This document shows positions 11,211-22,025 of a DNA stretch of 64,000 nt, piece by piece. The stretch is taken from assembly GCA_026225945.1 (NCBI GenBank), contig JAMJFZ010003746.1, forward strand, positions 3,592,501 to 3,656,500, given 5' to 3'. The position numbers were made by a program, and so were the translations under genes. Numbering within the stretch: the first letter of the stretch is position 1; each line of letters starts with the position of its first letter. The notes beneath the pieces are model-generated. The model was given only the letters and a program-made list of their open reading frames with translations. It was not told where the DNA came from and searched no databases. Source of the DNA: Cricetomys ansorgei. Its lineage: Eukaryota > Chordata > Mammalia > Rodentia > Nesomyidae.

Positions 11211-11641
11211 ACATTTAAAATGCAAACTAAAGCAGTCATTTTTACTGGTGTTTTTCTTCTGATGTCCTCTTAGTTCAAGCTAGACATCACTATACCAACC
11301 TTGCTGAGCTTAGGGGACCTGGGACAAGAACGGTTCTAATGAAATGAAGTAGTTTGGGTTTTGCAAGTGCCACAGATACCCAAGTAATCTTCTAGGGATT
11401 TCTCACCCCTTAGGCCTACCTAGGCATTCTGACCTTCAATGACTGTTGTGCAGGAGGGTGTTCCATTGTGGACAAATCTTAAAGGCACAGAAAGGAGAAT
11501 GGCACCAGATTCTTCCCCCCTCCTAGGAGTGAGCTGGCAGCTCAGTTTGCCCCATGCTCATGAAGTCCCTGTCCTTGATATCTTGATGTCTCTCCCACCT
11601 AAAAACACCAGGCTTCCTGGTGATGGTGCATGATTTGTAAT
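11211..11641. other. Non-coding, nothing recognised
   Basis: No repeat seen between the dispersed element and the next B2. Confidence 0.4.
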
Positions 11642-11830
11642 ACTTTTAGATTTTTTGCTTATTTTTATTTTACGTGTATGGGTGTTTTGCCTGCATGTGC
11701 ATACGTGGTGCCCACAGAGGCCAGAAGTGGATCTCCTGATTGTGAGCTGCCATGTAGGTCCTGGGAACCAAACCTACATCTTCTCCAAGAGCAACAAGTG
11801 CTTTTAACCACTGAGCCATCTCTCCAGTCC
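11642..11830 (-). repeat. B2 SINE
   Basis: Antisense: ttattttacgtgtatgggtg, end ccactgagccatctctccag. Confidence 0.95.
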
Positions 11831-11849
11831 CTGTAATATTTTGGGGGGG

Positions 11850-11985
11850 AGCACACAGGGTTTCTTTGGACTGTCCTGGCGGTCCTGGAACTCATTCTGT
11901 AGACAGGCTGGCCTTGAACTCAGAGATCTGCCTGCCTCTGCCTCCCGAGTGCTGGGATTAAAGGTGTGCTTCACTAAACTAGGCT
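11850..11985 (-). repeat. B1 SINE
   Basis: Antisense: gggtttctttggactgtcct, ctggccttgaactcagagat, end aggtgtgcttcactaaacta. Confidence 0.9.
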
Positions 11986-12025
11986 CCTGTAATCCTTCTT
12001 TAAAAACATAAAACAAAGCAAAAAC

Positions 12026-12232
12026 AGAGGCTGAGCAATGGCTCAGTTGTCAAGGAGTTTGGTTCCCAGTACCCATGTCGGGAGACTCATAACTACCTAT
12101 AACTCTAGATCCGGAAGTTCTGCTCCCCTTCTCTGGCCTCAGTGGACCTCTGCACACACGTGCACATACACATATAGGCGAACACTCATACATATCTCTA
12201 AAACTTATAAAATAAATCTTAAAAACAAAACA
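12026..12232 (+). repeat. B2 SINE, diverged
   Basis: Sense: ggctgagcaatggctcagtt, ataactacctataactctag, then ataaaataaatc. Confidence 0.82.
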
Positions 12233-12242
12233 ACGACAGCAA

Positions 12243-12412
12243 AACAAGGGCCCTCAGAGGGTGAGGGGTCCTTTCCACTAAGCTTGACAACCTGCGTTCA
12301 CTCCCCAGGGCCCACAGGTGGAAGGTGCCCTCCACACATGCACCCTAACGATCTGTATCCATGTCTACACCCAAAAAATTTAAACAAACACAAATTTTTA
12401 AAAAATAAAAAT
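12243..12412 (+). repeat. B3-type SINE
   Basis: Sense: aagcttgacaacctgcgttc, gggcccacaggtggaaggtg, CA/ATG-rich tail. Confidence 0.7.
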
Positions 12413-12424
12413 GAACTTCAAACA

Positions 12425-12690
12425 ATATTGCATCACCATTATTAATATTATCATTATCATTATTATTTATGGTAGTTTATTTATTTATTATTTATACAAA
12501 TATATATTATATGTTATATTATATACTATATAATACATATTACATATTATACATTATATTACCTCATATATTGCATATAATATAATATAGATATAATATA
12601 GATATAATAATATCTATAATACATAATATATTGTCTTATTTATTATTATTATTATTATAGTGTCATTAATATTATTATTATTTATTGGAG
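12425..12690. repeat. AT-rich low-complexity block
   Basis: TTA/ATT triplets and long TATA-type runs with several local inverted repeats (tatatattatatgttatat and similar). Almost no G or C over about 230 bp. Confidence 0.93.
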
Positions 12691-12800
12691 GCAAAGTGCA
12701 TGTGCCACAGCATGTGTGTGGAGGTCTGTTCTTTTCTTCCGCCCGGAGATTGAACTCGGCTTGTTAGATCTTTACCCACTGATCCATCTCAGTGGCCCAA
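12680..12800 (-). repeat. B2/B3-type SINE fragment
   Basis: Antisense: ggagattgaactcggcttgt, actgatccatctcagtggcc. Confidence 0.65.
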
Positions 12801-13743
12801 TCTTTGTACCACTACTACCATAGGATCCAGACTTATGTCCTCCCCAGGATAAGCCCTTGGATATTCACACATGCCTTTGCTCCTTCACAAAGTCCACGGT
12901 TCACCTACAGGATGCAAGAAACCCGGGGCATAAGCCAGGAGGGATTGGTGAATGAGAGGTGTGTGGCCTGGCTACTTGTGCAGCTCGACACAGTTAACCC
13001 TGAAGGCCGGATTGTTACTGTTGCTGTGGTCTCCTTTTCCCCTCTTCTAGCTTCTGAAGCCTAAGCTGGCTCTGAGGTCTTCTGGTGTAGGAATGATCAT
13101 GTGGTCCCAATTTTCCAGTCTTAAATGTCCTCCGACTAGTCCTTAAACTTCCAAAGAACTTTAACCCCATCAAATTGGCTCACTTCCTGCCTTTCCCTTC
13201 CTCTTTCTCTTTTTCAACAGTCTCATATTAGCCCAGGCTGGCCTAGAATTACCACGTAGTAGAATGAACCAAGAACTAAGAAAGATGGTGAATTTAGCCT
13301 CTGGAGCCTGAGGAAGGCTGGCCAGTTGAGCTGGGCTTTGAAAGCTAAACAGATTCCTTAAGGAGGGAAAATAATGGGAATTCTTCCTAAGGCCCGGGTA
13401 CTTTTTAAGAACTCTGTCTCCTTTTGGTGACTGTAACATGCTCTTGCTTATCCCCCCACCCCCACCCCAATCTGAGTGTAAAGCTTCTGGTTTCCTCTCC
13501 TAGTGGAGCCTGCAGCTCACCTTGAAGATTTACTCACTTTGGGGGGGAGGGGAGAGAAACATTATAGGTTATTTTTCAACAAAGTCAGAGGGTGTCCTCC
13601 CCACCCCTGCCTTCATACATTCCCTCAAACTGCTTGCCCCTAGCTCTTCAAAGAGCCCACCATCAGGGTATCAGGGCATCCCCAGATGACCTCCGTAGGT
13701 GGTGTCCTCAGAGGTCAGGATCTCAAGCCTGCAGTTTTGTACA

Positions 13744-13744
<1 letters not shown>
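12801..13744. other. Mostly unique non-coding sequence
   Basis: Contains only a short antisense B1 trace at about 13196-13262 (agcccaggctggcctagaat). Nothing else recognised. Confidence 0.45.

Positions 13745-13784
<40 letters not shown>
13744..13784. repeat. (CA)n microsatellite
   Basis: About 20 perfect CA units. Confidence 0.97.
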
Positions 13785-13787
<3 letters not shown>

Positions 13788-14155
13788 CCCTAAGCCCTGC
13801 AGCTCCTTAGTCTTGCATGACAGCTGTTTTTCATGGAGAGCTGACAGTGCACGCTACCTGCCACCCAGCATGTGAAGACACAGTCCTGCCCTCAGGCCTC
13901 TGGGAACCTGAGCTAGACAGACAGACAAATGTGGGTACAAATACAGCTCAAAACCAGGCCAGCTGAGGCCTGAGCTGAGAATCCTTTGTTTCTTTCTCCA
14001 TGGGGGCTGGAGGAGGGGTGCGATGCAGGGAGGGAACTGAGCAGATGACTTCTGTGGACAAAGTGGCATCAGGAGGAACAACCCAGCAGTCCTTTGCTGA
14101 ATATAAGAAGGGCATTAAAAGCTTTCTGGGAATGGAGGAAGGTGATGTGGCCACA

Positions 14156-14184
14156 GGTGGGGGTGGGGGTGGAGGGGGTGGAGC
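14156..14184. repeat. G-rich block, G-quadruplex candidate
   Basis: Five runs of three or more G separated by single T or short GGA loops on the plus strand. Confidence 0.7.
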
Positions 14185-14361
14185 GGAGGACAGGCCAACG
14201 GGGAGGCACTGGGCGGGAAAGTGCCAGCTGCTTGGCCTCCCATGGGTGTTACCCTGCACATAACCTCTCCCCAGCCATGTCCCCTGGGCCTCAGCACCAG
14301 CACTGGCCGTTCAGATCACACCCTGCCAACCATATGTCCATGGAGAGAGCTCAGAGGAGAG

Positions 14362-14467
14362 CAGGGATGATCTTTAGGAGGCAGGCAAGTGCCATGGGAA
14401 AGGCTCTCCAGCCAGGGATGATCTTTAGGAGGCAGGCAAGTGCCATGGGAAAGGCTCTCCAGCCAGG
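14362..14467. repeat. Exact tandem duplication, 51-bp period
   Basis: 14362-14412 and 14413-14463 are identical, and four more bases continue the match. Each copy runs from cagggatgatctttagg to ggctctccagc. Confidence 0.98.
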
Positions 14468-15244
14468 CCAGCCTTGGGTCCTCCTTCACTCTGCCTTTCC
14501 CAGCCTTTCTTACACCTCTGCCCTGGAAAAGGATTTTGTGGTTAAAGAGCACCCAGGAGAATGCCACACACAACACCCAACACATGCTAGAGGTAGACAT
14601 CTCTGTGTAGGAAAAAAAAAAAAAAAGCTTTTTTTTTTAAATGTGTAAGTTAGAACTAGAGAGTAAATTGCAGAAACAGGGTAAGTTTGTATTTTCCACA
14701 GGTGACACAGCTGTCATACAGTCATAAGGAGTTGGCTCCTGAGCAGGGGGAAGTCTTCCTTGATGTTTGGGAACATGGCCCCAAACAGGCCAGCCAAGGG
14801 CAGGAGGAAAGGAGGGAGCTCGGGGGTCTAGCGCAGGGTCTCCCACTTGAACTGCATGCCTCTGGGCAAGTCACTTATTTTTCTGGACATGCTTTGCCTG
14901 ATGCCTTGGATCCCCTTTACCCCTAATTCTATGATTCCACAAGGCCTGCTTAGCATCTCCTGGAAAATGCATTGACTGACTCACCCCAAGCCTAATTAAT
15001 TGGAGAATCAACTTATTAATCCTTGCAAATCCTTCTTTAATTACAATGATGGGAAGCAGTCAGCATGCTAAGGTGTGTTGCAGAGACATGTGTCTTACCA
15101 TGCTGTGAAAGGACTTGGTAGCTTTTGATTACAGGTAACAGAAAAGAACCTATGCATACAGACCAACATGGTGGCTTCTTTCCTGGGCCTGCCTGGCATA
15201 TATTCCTTCTTATTCTTTCCTTTTCTGAATTTTTTTTCTTGGTT
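14468..15244. other. Non-coding stretch with an A/T palindrome and a TAAT cluster
   Basis: Holds an A-run/AGCTT/T-run palindrome at 14612-14639 and a homeodomain-type AT cluster at 14988-15050. Otherwise no repeat seen. Confidence 0.5.
14988..15050. promoter_or_regulatory. Cluster of homeodomain-type and octamer-like motifs
   Basis: Within 63 bp: cctaattaattgg, ttattaatcc, ccttgcaaatcc (one base from the octamer ATGCAAAT) and ctttaattacaatga. The sequence lies in a SINE-free stretch. A regulatory role is only inferred. Confidence 0.3.
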
Positions 15245-15460
15245 TACCTATTTTTTGTGTGTATATTCATACTGTATGCATATGTATGTATGTGTGTACC
15301 ATGTATGTTTCTGATGCCTGCAGACGTAAGAGGGCATTAGGTTCCCTGGAGCTGGAGTTAGGGATTGTTGTGAGCTACCATGTGGGTACTGGGAGCTGAA
15401 CTTGGGTCCTCTGCAAGAGCACTGGCTGCTCTTAACCACTGAGCCACCTCTCCAGTCCTG
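15245..15460 (-). repeat. B2 SINE
   Basis: Antisense: gtgggtactgggagctgaac, aagagcactggctgctctta, end ccacctctccagtcctg. Confidence 0.95.
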
Positions 15461-15911
15461 ATTCTCTCTTTTTTTTCCCCATGTGCACTTTACTGATGAA
15501 GCTGTCTTCCCAGTCCCAGCACGTAGCTTGTCAGGGCACAATTATTCATTCTGAGTTCTTACTCACTAGACTTTAGTCACACAGGCAAGTAAGAGGGGAA
15601 AATGTTGATATCAGTTGGGTGGTCTGTGTCCAGCCAAAAGTTCTGTTATCTTGCAATAAAGTCAGACAGATTTTGAGAAGCAACTTTCTGTGGGAATCCT
15701 TAGTGTTCTGGATCCCTTGAAACTCCCAGAACCGTTTGTGTCTTCTGGCCATAGCCACAGAAGCAGGTTATTGTTAGTTAATTGGGAGGAGCTATTCGGG
15801 GCACAGGGAAGAATATATATGGAAGGGAAATACTTCAGAAAGTGTGGTCAGAGTTACCTGGGATAAATGACTTTTAAAATCCCTTTGCACTTCAATGGCA
15901 TTTTCAGAAAG
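15461..15911. other. Non-coding, nothing recognised
   Basis: No repeat or exon seen. Confidence 0.4.
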
Positions 15912-16075
15912 GTCTCAGCTGTGGTGGCATACACTTGTAATCCCATCACTGGGGGGTGGGCAGAGGCAGGAGGATCTCTGTGAGTTCAAGGCAAGCCTGG
16001 TCTACAGAGTGAGTTCAGACCAGATAGACTCTGTCTCAATAAACACACAAACAAACAAAACCAAAACAAAGAAGA
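15912..16075 (+). repeat. B1 SINE with long A/C tail
   Basis: Sense: cagctgtggtggcatacact, tcaaggcaagcctggtctac; tail acaaacaaaaccaaaac. A 19-base A run follows at 16150. Confidence 0.9.
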
Positions 16076-16502
16076 GAAGGAGGAAAGCAAGGAGGTGGGG
16101 GTGCAGGGGGAGAACAAGGGATAGGTGCCTCTTCCCTTAATTTAGAGGACAAAAAAAAAAAAAAAAAAGGAAGTTCTTGGTCCAGACTACAGAAGTGAAT
16201 TTGGTAGCACAGAGCTCTTTAAAGACCAGATTGTCTGTGCTGTGGTTCTTCTAGTCACGGCCCAGCTCTGCTAAACAAGAAGTACTTGTGTCATTTCCTC
16301 CACAGTCCACTCTCACATGTGTGTCCTTGCATAGCAACCCTGCCTGCAGCTGTGCTTAGCACAGATGTTCAGACAGCTAGTCCACCAGCAGAGCTGGGTT
16401 GAGTGCCTGGGGCAAGCGCTCTCCCAGTGACCTGCTGTCTGCAGCCCTGGAGCCCATAGAGGTGAAAGGAGCATCCCACAGAGGCTCTGTTTCAAAGACT
16501 TG

Positions 16503-16597
16503 CGGCAGGGGCCTGTGATCTCAGCATTCAGGAGGTTGAAGCAGGAGAACTGCAAGTTTCAGGCCAGCCTGGATTATGTAGTAAGACCCTAGCTTAA
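16503..16597 (+). repeat. B1-like SINE
   Basis: Sense: gcaggggcctgtgatctcag, caggccagcctggattatgt; its tail has grown into the tetranucleotide array that follows. Confidence 0.75.
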
Positions 16598-16598
16598 G

Positions 16599-16641
<43 letters not shown>

Positions 16642-16664
16642 ATGAATGAATGAATGGATAGATG

Positions 16665-16729
<65 letters not shown>

Positions 16730-16731
16730 AT
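16597..16731. repeat. Compound tetranucleotide array
   Basis: AAAT units, then GAAT, then GATA/GGATA units, then AAAT again: four blocks in 135 bp. Frames through it read as Ile/Tyr/Leu/Phe repeats and are not genes. Confidence 0.97.
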
Positions 16732-17249
16732 GCCAACAGCAACCAGAGAATAGAACGTTGTGTGCTCTGACCCCCTTCCTCTGAGCAAGAAGATTCACTT
16801 TGTCTTCGGTCAAGCACTTCCTCTTCTTCAGTAATTACATGGCGGGGCAAAGGCTTCAGTTCAGCAGATGGAGGAATGAGTCATGATGCCTACGGTAGCT
16901 GTCTTTACTATGCACAAGGCAGGGCTTTAGGCAAAAGAGCAGAGCTTCCAAAGCTTGCCCAGCTTGCCCTCGCCTGACGGTGTTGCTCCTGTGTCTTTGG
17001 CTCTGAATGTACGTTTGTTTGCACTTGTCAACAAACACACAGGGTGAGAGAGCGCTAGTGACCATAGGGTGAAGAATCCAAAGTGGACTGTCTGCTATAG
17101 TCTCTGTGACGTCAAGATGAAGGGGGAGAGACGAGAGGCAGGACAGAAAGGGTCCTGCACTAGGCATCAACTTGGGGTCGCATTCCGGCTATAACTGGAG
17201 GGTATAGCTTTCACATTCTCCATCGCGTCCTTCATTAGACACAGGGGTG
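16732..17249. other. Non-coding, nothing recognised
   Basis: No repeat seen. A TGACGTCA-like gtgacgtcaag lies at 17107. Confidence 0.4.
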
Positions 17250-17362
17250 TGAGGGAGGCACTGGCCTGGAAATCCTAGTACCTGGGAGGCTGAGACAGAA
17301 GGATCGCTGTGAGTGTGAGGCCAGCCTGGTTCAATAGGGAGAACTTACAGAGAAAATAAAAG
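17250..17362 (+). repeat. B1-like SINE
   Basis: Sense: gtacctgggaggctgagaca, gaggccagcctggttcaata. Confidence 0.78.
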
Positions 17363-17582
17363 AGAAGGGAAGGCAAGGAGGAAGGGAGCGGGGAGAGGGT
17401 GTGTGCCTGACGGTTAAAAGGGGCTTGCAAACTGGAAAAGAAAACTTGCCAGTTTGACTCTGACAAAGGCAGAGGCGGCTCTTTCGCATCGCTGTGACCT
17501 CTGGCGCGCGGCGTAGGATCCTGTTTGCAGGCACAGCACCTCTTTGGTAAGTGTCCTTCAGACCAATTTAAAACCAAGTAAG

Positions 17583-17665
17583 AGGCTGGGGTGCAGCTCA
17601 GCGGTAGGGAGCCTCCCTAGCAAGATATGTGCTTCAATCCCTAATGCTGCAGGGAGGGGGGAAAA
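17583..17665 (+). repeat. ID-type SINE
   Basis: Sense: aggctggggtgcagctcagc, ggtagggagcctccctagca. Confidence 0.78.
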
Positions 17666-17685
17666 GAGAAGGAAAGAAGGACAAG

Positions 17686-17742
17686 GGCTGGGTGTGGCTA
17701 GGTGGCAGAGCACTCACCTAGCCTGTGCAAGGCAAACCAACA
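17686..17742 (+). repeat. ID-type SINE, 5' part
   Basis: Sense: gggctgggtgtggctaggtg, gcagagcactcacctagcct; 3' part missing. Confidence 0.65.
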
Positions 17743-17977
17743 CAAAGTTCCTGGACCACTTGGTCTCCTTCCGTCTCAGTACACAGAGACCCAGCGAGGG
17801 CCAGGATCCTACCTATGTTGCACAGGACAGCTGAGAAGACAGGACCTAAGGAGTGCTGGGATGAGACAGGTGCTCTGTTCACTCGGCACCAGTACCCTTC
17901 CTTTCTAAGTGACAGCATCATGAGTGGGTCCAAATCTTTGCCCACCCACCCTGTCACCTCTGCTTTTTGTTTTGTTT

Positions 17978-18057
17978 TTCAAGGTACTGGGGATCAAACC
18001 CCGGACCTTGGATATGCTAGGCATGTGCTCTGCCACTGCAATATATTACCCAGCCCC
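17978..18057 (-). repeat. ID-type SINE
   Basis: Antisense: ggtactggggatcaaacccc, gatatgctaggcatgtgctc. Confidence 0.85.
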
Positions 18058-18182
18058 TTTTTCAGTTTTATTTTGCAACTGTGGTCTCACTAAACTGCTC
18101 AGGCGGGCTTTGGATGTGCAACCCTCCTGCCTCAACTTCCCAAGCAGCTGGTATTCAGGTCTGTGCTACCAGGTCTGGATGA
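18058..18182 (-). repeat. B1-like SINE
   Basis: Antisense: caaccctcctgcctcaactt, cccaagcagctggtattcag. Confidence 0.55.
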
Positions 18183-18334
18183 CACCTCTGCTCTTGCCAC
18201 CATCCCATATCACCTATGGGTTACTAAGATGAAAACAAGCTGCTGATTAAGACGAGAGTGAGATTCACTAGCAGGAACTGCTGGCGTCTTTCCCGTCATA
18301 CCACACCTGTGTCGTGGACTGCGCACCTTGGTTA

Positions 18335-18389
18335 AGACGCAGCAGCTCTGGAGCCAGACTATCTGGGTTTGAATCCCAGTCCTGCTGGG
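18335..18389 (+). repeat. MIR, 5' part
   Basis: Sense: agctctggagccagactatc then tgggtttgaatcccagtcct. The element resumes at 18721 after an inserted LTR. Confidence 0.75.
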
Positions 18390-18720
18390 GTTGTGTTGGG
18401 TCATAACAGTCCCCCAAAGGCCATGTGTGCAAGGCTTAGTCCTCAGCCATCGCAATAGGATGTTTAGGAGGTGGAATCCCGTGACAAGAGGTCTGCTCAT
18501 TGAAGGGGACGGTGGGATCCTGACCCCTCGCTCTCATTTTGCTTCCAGGCCTCCATCAAGTGAGCAACCTTGTAACACCTGCGTTTCGCAGGGGTGTATC
18601 TAATGTGACGAGGCCAAAGCATGGTGGACCAAAACCTCTGAAATCAGGAGCACAATCTGATCTTTCTTCCTCTGAGTTAGTCACCTTGAGTATTTGTCAT
18701 AGCGATGAAAAGCTGATACC
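18390..18720 (+). mobile_element. MaLR-type solo LTR inserted in a MIR
   Basis: About 330 bp, opening near gggtcataacagtcccccaa and ending agtatttgtcatagcgatga aaagctgatacc. The order of blocks follows MLT1/ORR1-type LTRs. The MIR is interrupted exactly here, which defines its ends. Confidence 0.55.
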
Positions 18721-18850
18721 AGCGCAGGATCCCATCTCCTCTTTGCAGTCCAGTGTTCCCTGTAAGATGGGGACTAATTGCATTCACCCCCAAGAAGTTG
18801 TTCTGAGAATTAAATGAATTATAATATACGCTAAAAAAAGTGCGTGGCAG
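18721..18850 (+). repeat. MIR, 3' part
   Basis: Sense: ccctgtaagatggggactaa and ctgagaattaaatgaattat match the MIR 3' half. Confidence 0.65.
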
Positions 18851-18857
18851 GTCGTGA

Positions 18858-18882
18858 TTACTCTCTCTCTCCGTCTCTGTCT

Positions 18883-18926
<44 letters not shown>
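18858..18926. repeat. (CT)n-(GT)n compound run
   Basis: CT-rich block then about 18 GT units. Confidence 0.95.
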
Positions 18927-18928
<2 letters not shown>

Positions 18929-18942
18929 CATGTGAGTGTGTC

Positions 18943-19010
18943 ACTGGGACTGGATTTAGGACATCGCATATGCTAGGCAGATGCTACACTGCGGAACTGG
19001 ACTCGCCGCC
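18943..19010 (-). repeat. ID-type SINE, diverged
   Basis: Antisense: actgggactggatttaggac, catatgctaggcagatgcta. Confidence 0.65.
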
Positions 19011-19019
19011 CTCTTGGTG

Positions 19020-19152
19020 ATTTCATTTCCAGACGAGGTCACATCCTTTGTTTGCTGGCCTTGAATTCATTCTATAGCCTAGGCTGGTCTTGAACTTTTA
19101 ATCCCTCTGCTTCAGCTTCATTAGTCGCTGGGATTAGAGGCCTGCTTTAGCC
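19020..19152 (-). repeat. B1-like SINE
   Basis: Antisense: tagcctaggctggtcttgaa, agtcgctgggattagaggcc. Confidence 0.75.
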
Positions 19153-19989
19153 CAATTTAGCACAGTTTTAAGTGTTTGCTGCTTTCTGAGGTCTGTGGTT
19201 GAGTGCTGCTTGAATTGGTGCTCCTGGCCTTCATAAGGACACCCAGTGGAGGGGTGTGTCACTGCTGGACACTGTGAGACTTCAGTGATACCTCAAGAGA
19301 TTCTCATATGTGAGTTTGGAGAGCTGGAGCCCCTTCCCCCCCCTCCTTTTCTTCTTCTCCTTCTTCTTCTCATCTTATAGTCACAGAACACAGACAGCTA
19401 AGCTGGGGCATCAGCTGTCCACAAGTTCATTCCTATTGTCTTTACAACCCCAGCTTTCATTCAAATGTGCTCACGTTGGAAAGGGGGTGGCCCTCACAGC
19501 ACAAAGACCATGGCTGACTGCCAAAGGACCTCAGACAGGAAAAGTGGTGGGAGGCAACCAGCCTCTGCCAAGAGTGGAATGTGATTTCCTATCCCGCCCC
19601 CACAGGGTCCCCAGCCTCCTTTCTGCTCCCTTCTCCTTTCCCCTAGTCCTGTAGGCCACAGGGTTCTGCCTGAAAAACTGATTAGCAGATGCTAGCTCAG
19701 GCCGGTTCCTCCTGCCAACTTCCTGAGCACAGGGCAGAAGGCTTGCTCTGCCAAGAAGGGAGCACTAGCCCTGCACCCCTAGCCTGTGTCAGCTGGGATG
19801 GTGACAGTCGGTTGGTCACTCACAGCTGGTTGCCACACCTGAGAGGTGGTTTTACTGAATGACATCTGGCCTGACTAACCTGATGGGTTCCTGGCATAGA
19901 GCTGAAGCCTTTGCTGATACTTTAGTTGTGTGCTTGCTTTTAGTAATTTGTTGCAGGGCTATCATTTGAATCTCGTGGTCCAGGGGCTC
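19153..19989. other. Mostly unique non-coding sequence
   Basis: A pyrimidine-only run lies at 19334-19370 (CCT/CTT). No SINE or exon seen. Confidence 0.45.
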
Positions 19990-20108
19990 CTGTACCCCAA
20001 GGATAGCACCAAAGCTTGCTATAGGGAGCGGTAGGAGGTAACCTTGATCTTTAGATCCTCCTGCCTCTACCTTCCCAAAAACTAGGATTACAGGCATTCA
20101 TCACCAGG
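19990..20108 (-). repeat. B1-like remnant
   Basis: Antisense: agatcctcctgcctctacct, ctaggattacaggcattcat. Confidence 0.5.
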
Positions 20109-20248
20109 CATACCAGGGCCAGGCATTTAAACACTACCTCTAGTATGCCCAGCATGCTACCTTACTAAGCAGATGTAGGAGGACCTTGTTTCTCAGACTT
20201 CAATGGATATGCAGATGTCCTAGGACTCCAGTTAAAATGTAGGTTCTG

Positions 20249-20446
20249 GTGGCTGGAGAGTTGGCTCTGTCTTTAAGAGCTCATCTCAGTCTTGCAGAGG
20301 ACCAGGTTTGGTTCCCAGAATCCACGTGGTGACTCACAGCCATCGATAACTTCAGTTCCAGAGGATCTGACACCCTCTTCTGACCTCCATGAACACCAGG
20401 CACACATGTGGTGCATAAACATACAGGCAGGCAAAAGACCCATACA
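20249..20446 (+). repeat. B2 SINE
   Basis: Sense: tggtggctggagagttggct, ttgcagaggaccaggtttgg, atacaggcaggcaaaagacc; its tail is the pentamer array that follows. Confidence 0.92.
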
Positions 20447-20516
20447 CATAAAATAAAATAAAATAAAATAAAATAAAATAAAATAAAATAAAATAAAATA
20501 AAATAAAATAAAATAA
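20447..20516. repeat. (AAAAT)n array in a B2 tail
   Basis: About 13 near-perfect pentamer units. Confidence 0.97.
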
Positions 20517-20548
20517 CAAAAAAGAAATCTAAAAACAAATTCAGGTTC

Positions 20549-20635
20549 TGAGGGTTGGGGATATGGCTCAGTGGTAAAGAGCTTGTCCAGCTTGTGCAAG
20601 GCTGAGTTTCATCTCAAGCACTGGAAGAAAAAGGG
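20549..20635 (+). repeat. ID-type SINE, well preserved
   Basis: Sense: ggttggggatatggctcagt, ggtaaagagcttgtccagct, gtgcaaggctgag, A-rich tail. The A box (tatggctcagtgg) is intact. Confidence 0.88.
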
Positions 20636-20925
20636 GAAAAAGAATCTGCTTGAACGGGTCTGGGGGAGGCCAGGGGCAGGATTTCTAACAAGGGCTCAAG
20701 TAATGTTGAGTGAGGTTGCTGGTTCTAGCTGCTTGAATAGCAAAGGTTTCTGGAGGACTGTTGGTTGCCTACGGCTAAAATCCGCCGGGGAACAGGGAAG
20801 CCGGAAGGACTTATTGCTAGGAGATGGATGTCGTAAAGCAAAAGAAAGGGACTAGAGTGTAGCTGAGCTTCATGAAGAACTAGAACCAGAGGCTCTGAGG
20901 GCCACAGAACTTTCTTTTAAAAAAA

Positions 20926-20933
20926 AAAAAATT

Positions 20934-20974
<41 letters not shown>

Positions 20975-21106
20975 TGTGTGTGTGTCAGAGGATAGCTTGT
21001 GTGCGTGCGGTCTCACCTTCCACCATGTGGGCCCCAGGGACTGAACTCAGGTCACCAGACTAAAGGGCAAGAGGCGTCTTTACCTGTAGAACAATCTCAC
21101 TAGAGC
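20926..21106 (-). repeat. B3-type SINE with a GT run
   Basis: Antisense: a GT run at 20938-20985, then ccaccatgtgggccccaggg and ctgaactcaggtcaccagac. Confidence 0.75.
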
Positions 21107-21689
21107 CGCAGGATCCCCTGTGTCTTTGACTCAAGGCTTAGTTACCCCGCCCCTCCCCTGCAATGCCCCACCCTTCCTCACCTTTCTTTTCTCTTTTCCT
21201 CCTGATCTCCTTAATGCCAAGGTAATTCTGCCCATAGTCCTGTAGGTTGCATGTCTTCCCCTTCTCGGTTTACCTCGATTCTGTGGTGTGCGGCAGCAAT
21301 TCCCTGTGACAGCGGGCAAAGGCAGTGCAGTGTTCACGTGGTAGGGTGGCCAAAACGGTCCTTGCGCTTGGGCTCAAGTCTGGAACTCAGTCCAGTGCAA
21401 CCACGATTACATCAACGCCAGCCTCTGTGGTCCCGTCTCACGTCTGAAGGCTAAAGGTCATCGTCCTGCACCTTAGAGTACCACATCTCTTCTCATTCAC
21501 TGGAATGGATACTTGGCCAGGGTTTTTCACCCCCAAAATTATGTTCTTCTCTGCTCTAGGGGAAAAAATTATTTAAGAATTTTTCCCCCTTTCTTTCTCA
21601 ACTCAAGTCATCTAGAATTCCTGTTATTAGGCCCTTCAACCTTCTGAATGGGTTCTTTCATTTTTATCTTTGTTTTTCTTTCTGTGAAA
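21107..21689. other. Non-coding, nothing recognised
   Basis: No repeat or exon seen. Confidence 0.4.
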
Positions 21690-21823
21690 ATTTTTGGTTT
21701 TCTTTTAAGACAGGATCTCACTGTGCAGCTCAGGTTAGCCTTGAACTTGGGATCCTCCTGTCTCAGCCCCATCCCCCACCCCTAGTAACTAGAACTACAA
21801 CCCTGTACTACCAGGCCCAGCCC
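21690..21823 (-). repeat. B1-like SINE
   Basis: Antisense: aagacaggatctcactgtgc, ttagccttgaacttgggatc. Confidence 0.78.
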
Positions 21824-22025
21824 TGGCTAGTCTTTCTGGCTAGACACCTGTTTGGATCCATAGTGGAGTAAGGGAGAAACCCAGCAATCAGTTTTCCAGA
21901 ACGAGGATGGAAGAGGATGCGGCACCGCTCGGAGTGCAGATGTTGAGCCAGGTGCCCCAGCTCTTTCTCCACCATCACACAACCGTACCTGCACATGTCC
22001 TGTATCCCTTCTCAAACCCTCAGTT

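Noticed and set aside
14094..14648. 184-residue open frame containing a repeated peptide
   Set aside because: The repeat comes from the 51-bp tandem duplication; the rest shows no family resemblance and ends in a poly-Lys/T-rich run.
16521..16850. Open frame with Ile/Tyr/Leu/Phe repeats resembling a membrane protein
   Set aside because: It is the AAAT/GATA tetranucleotide array read in frame.
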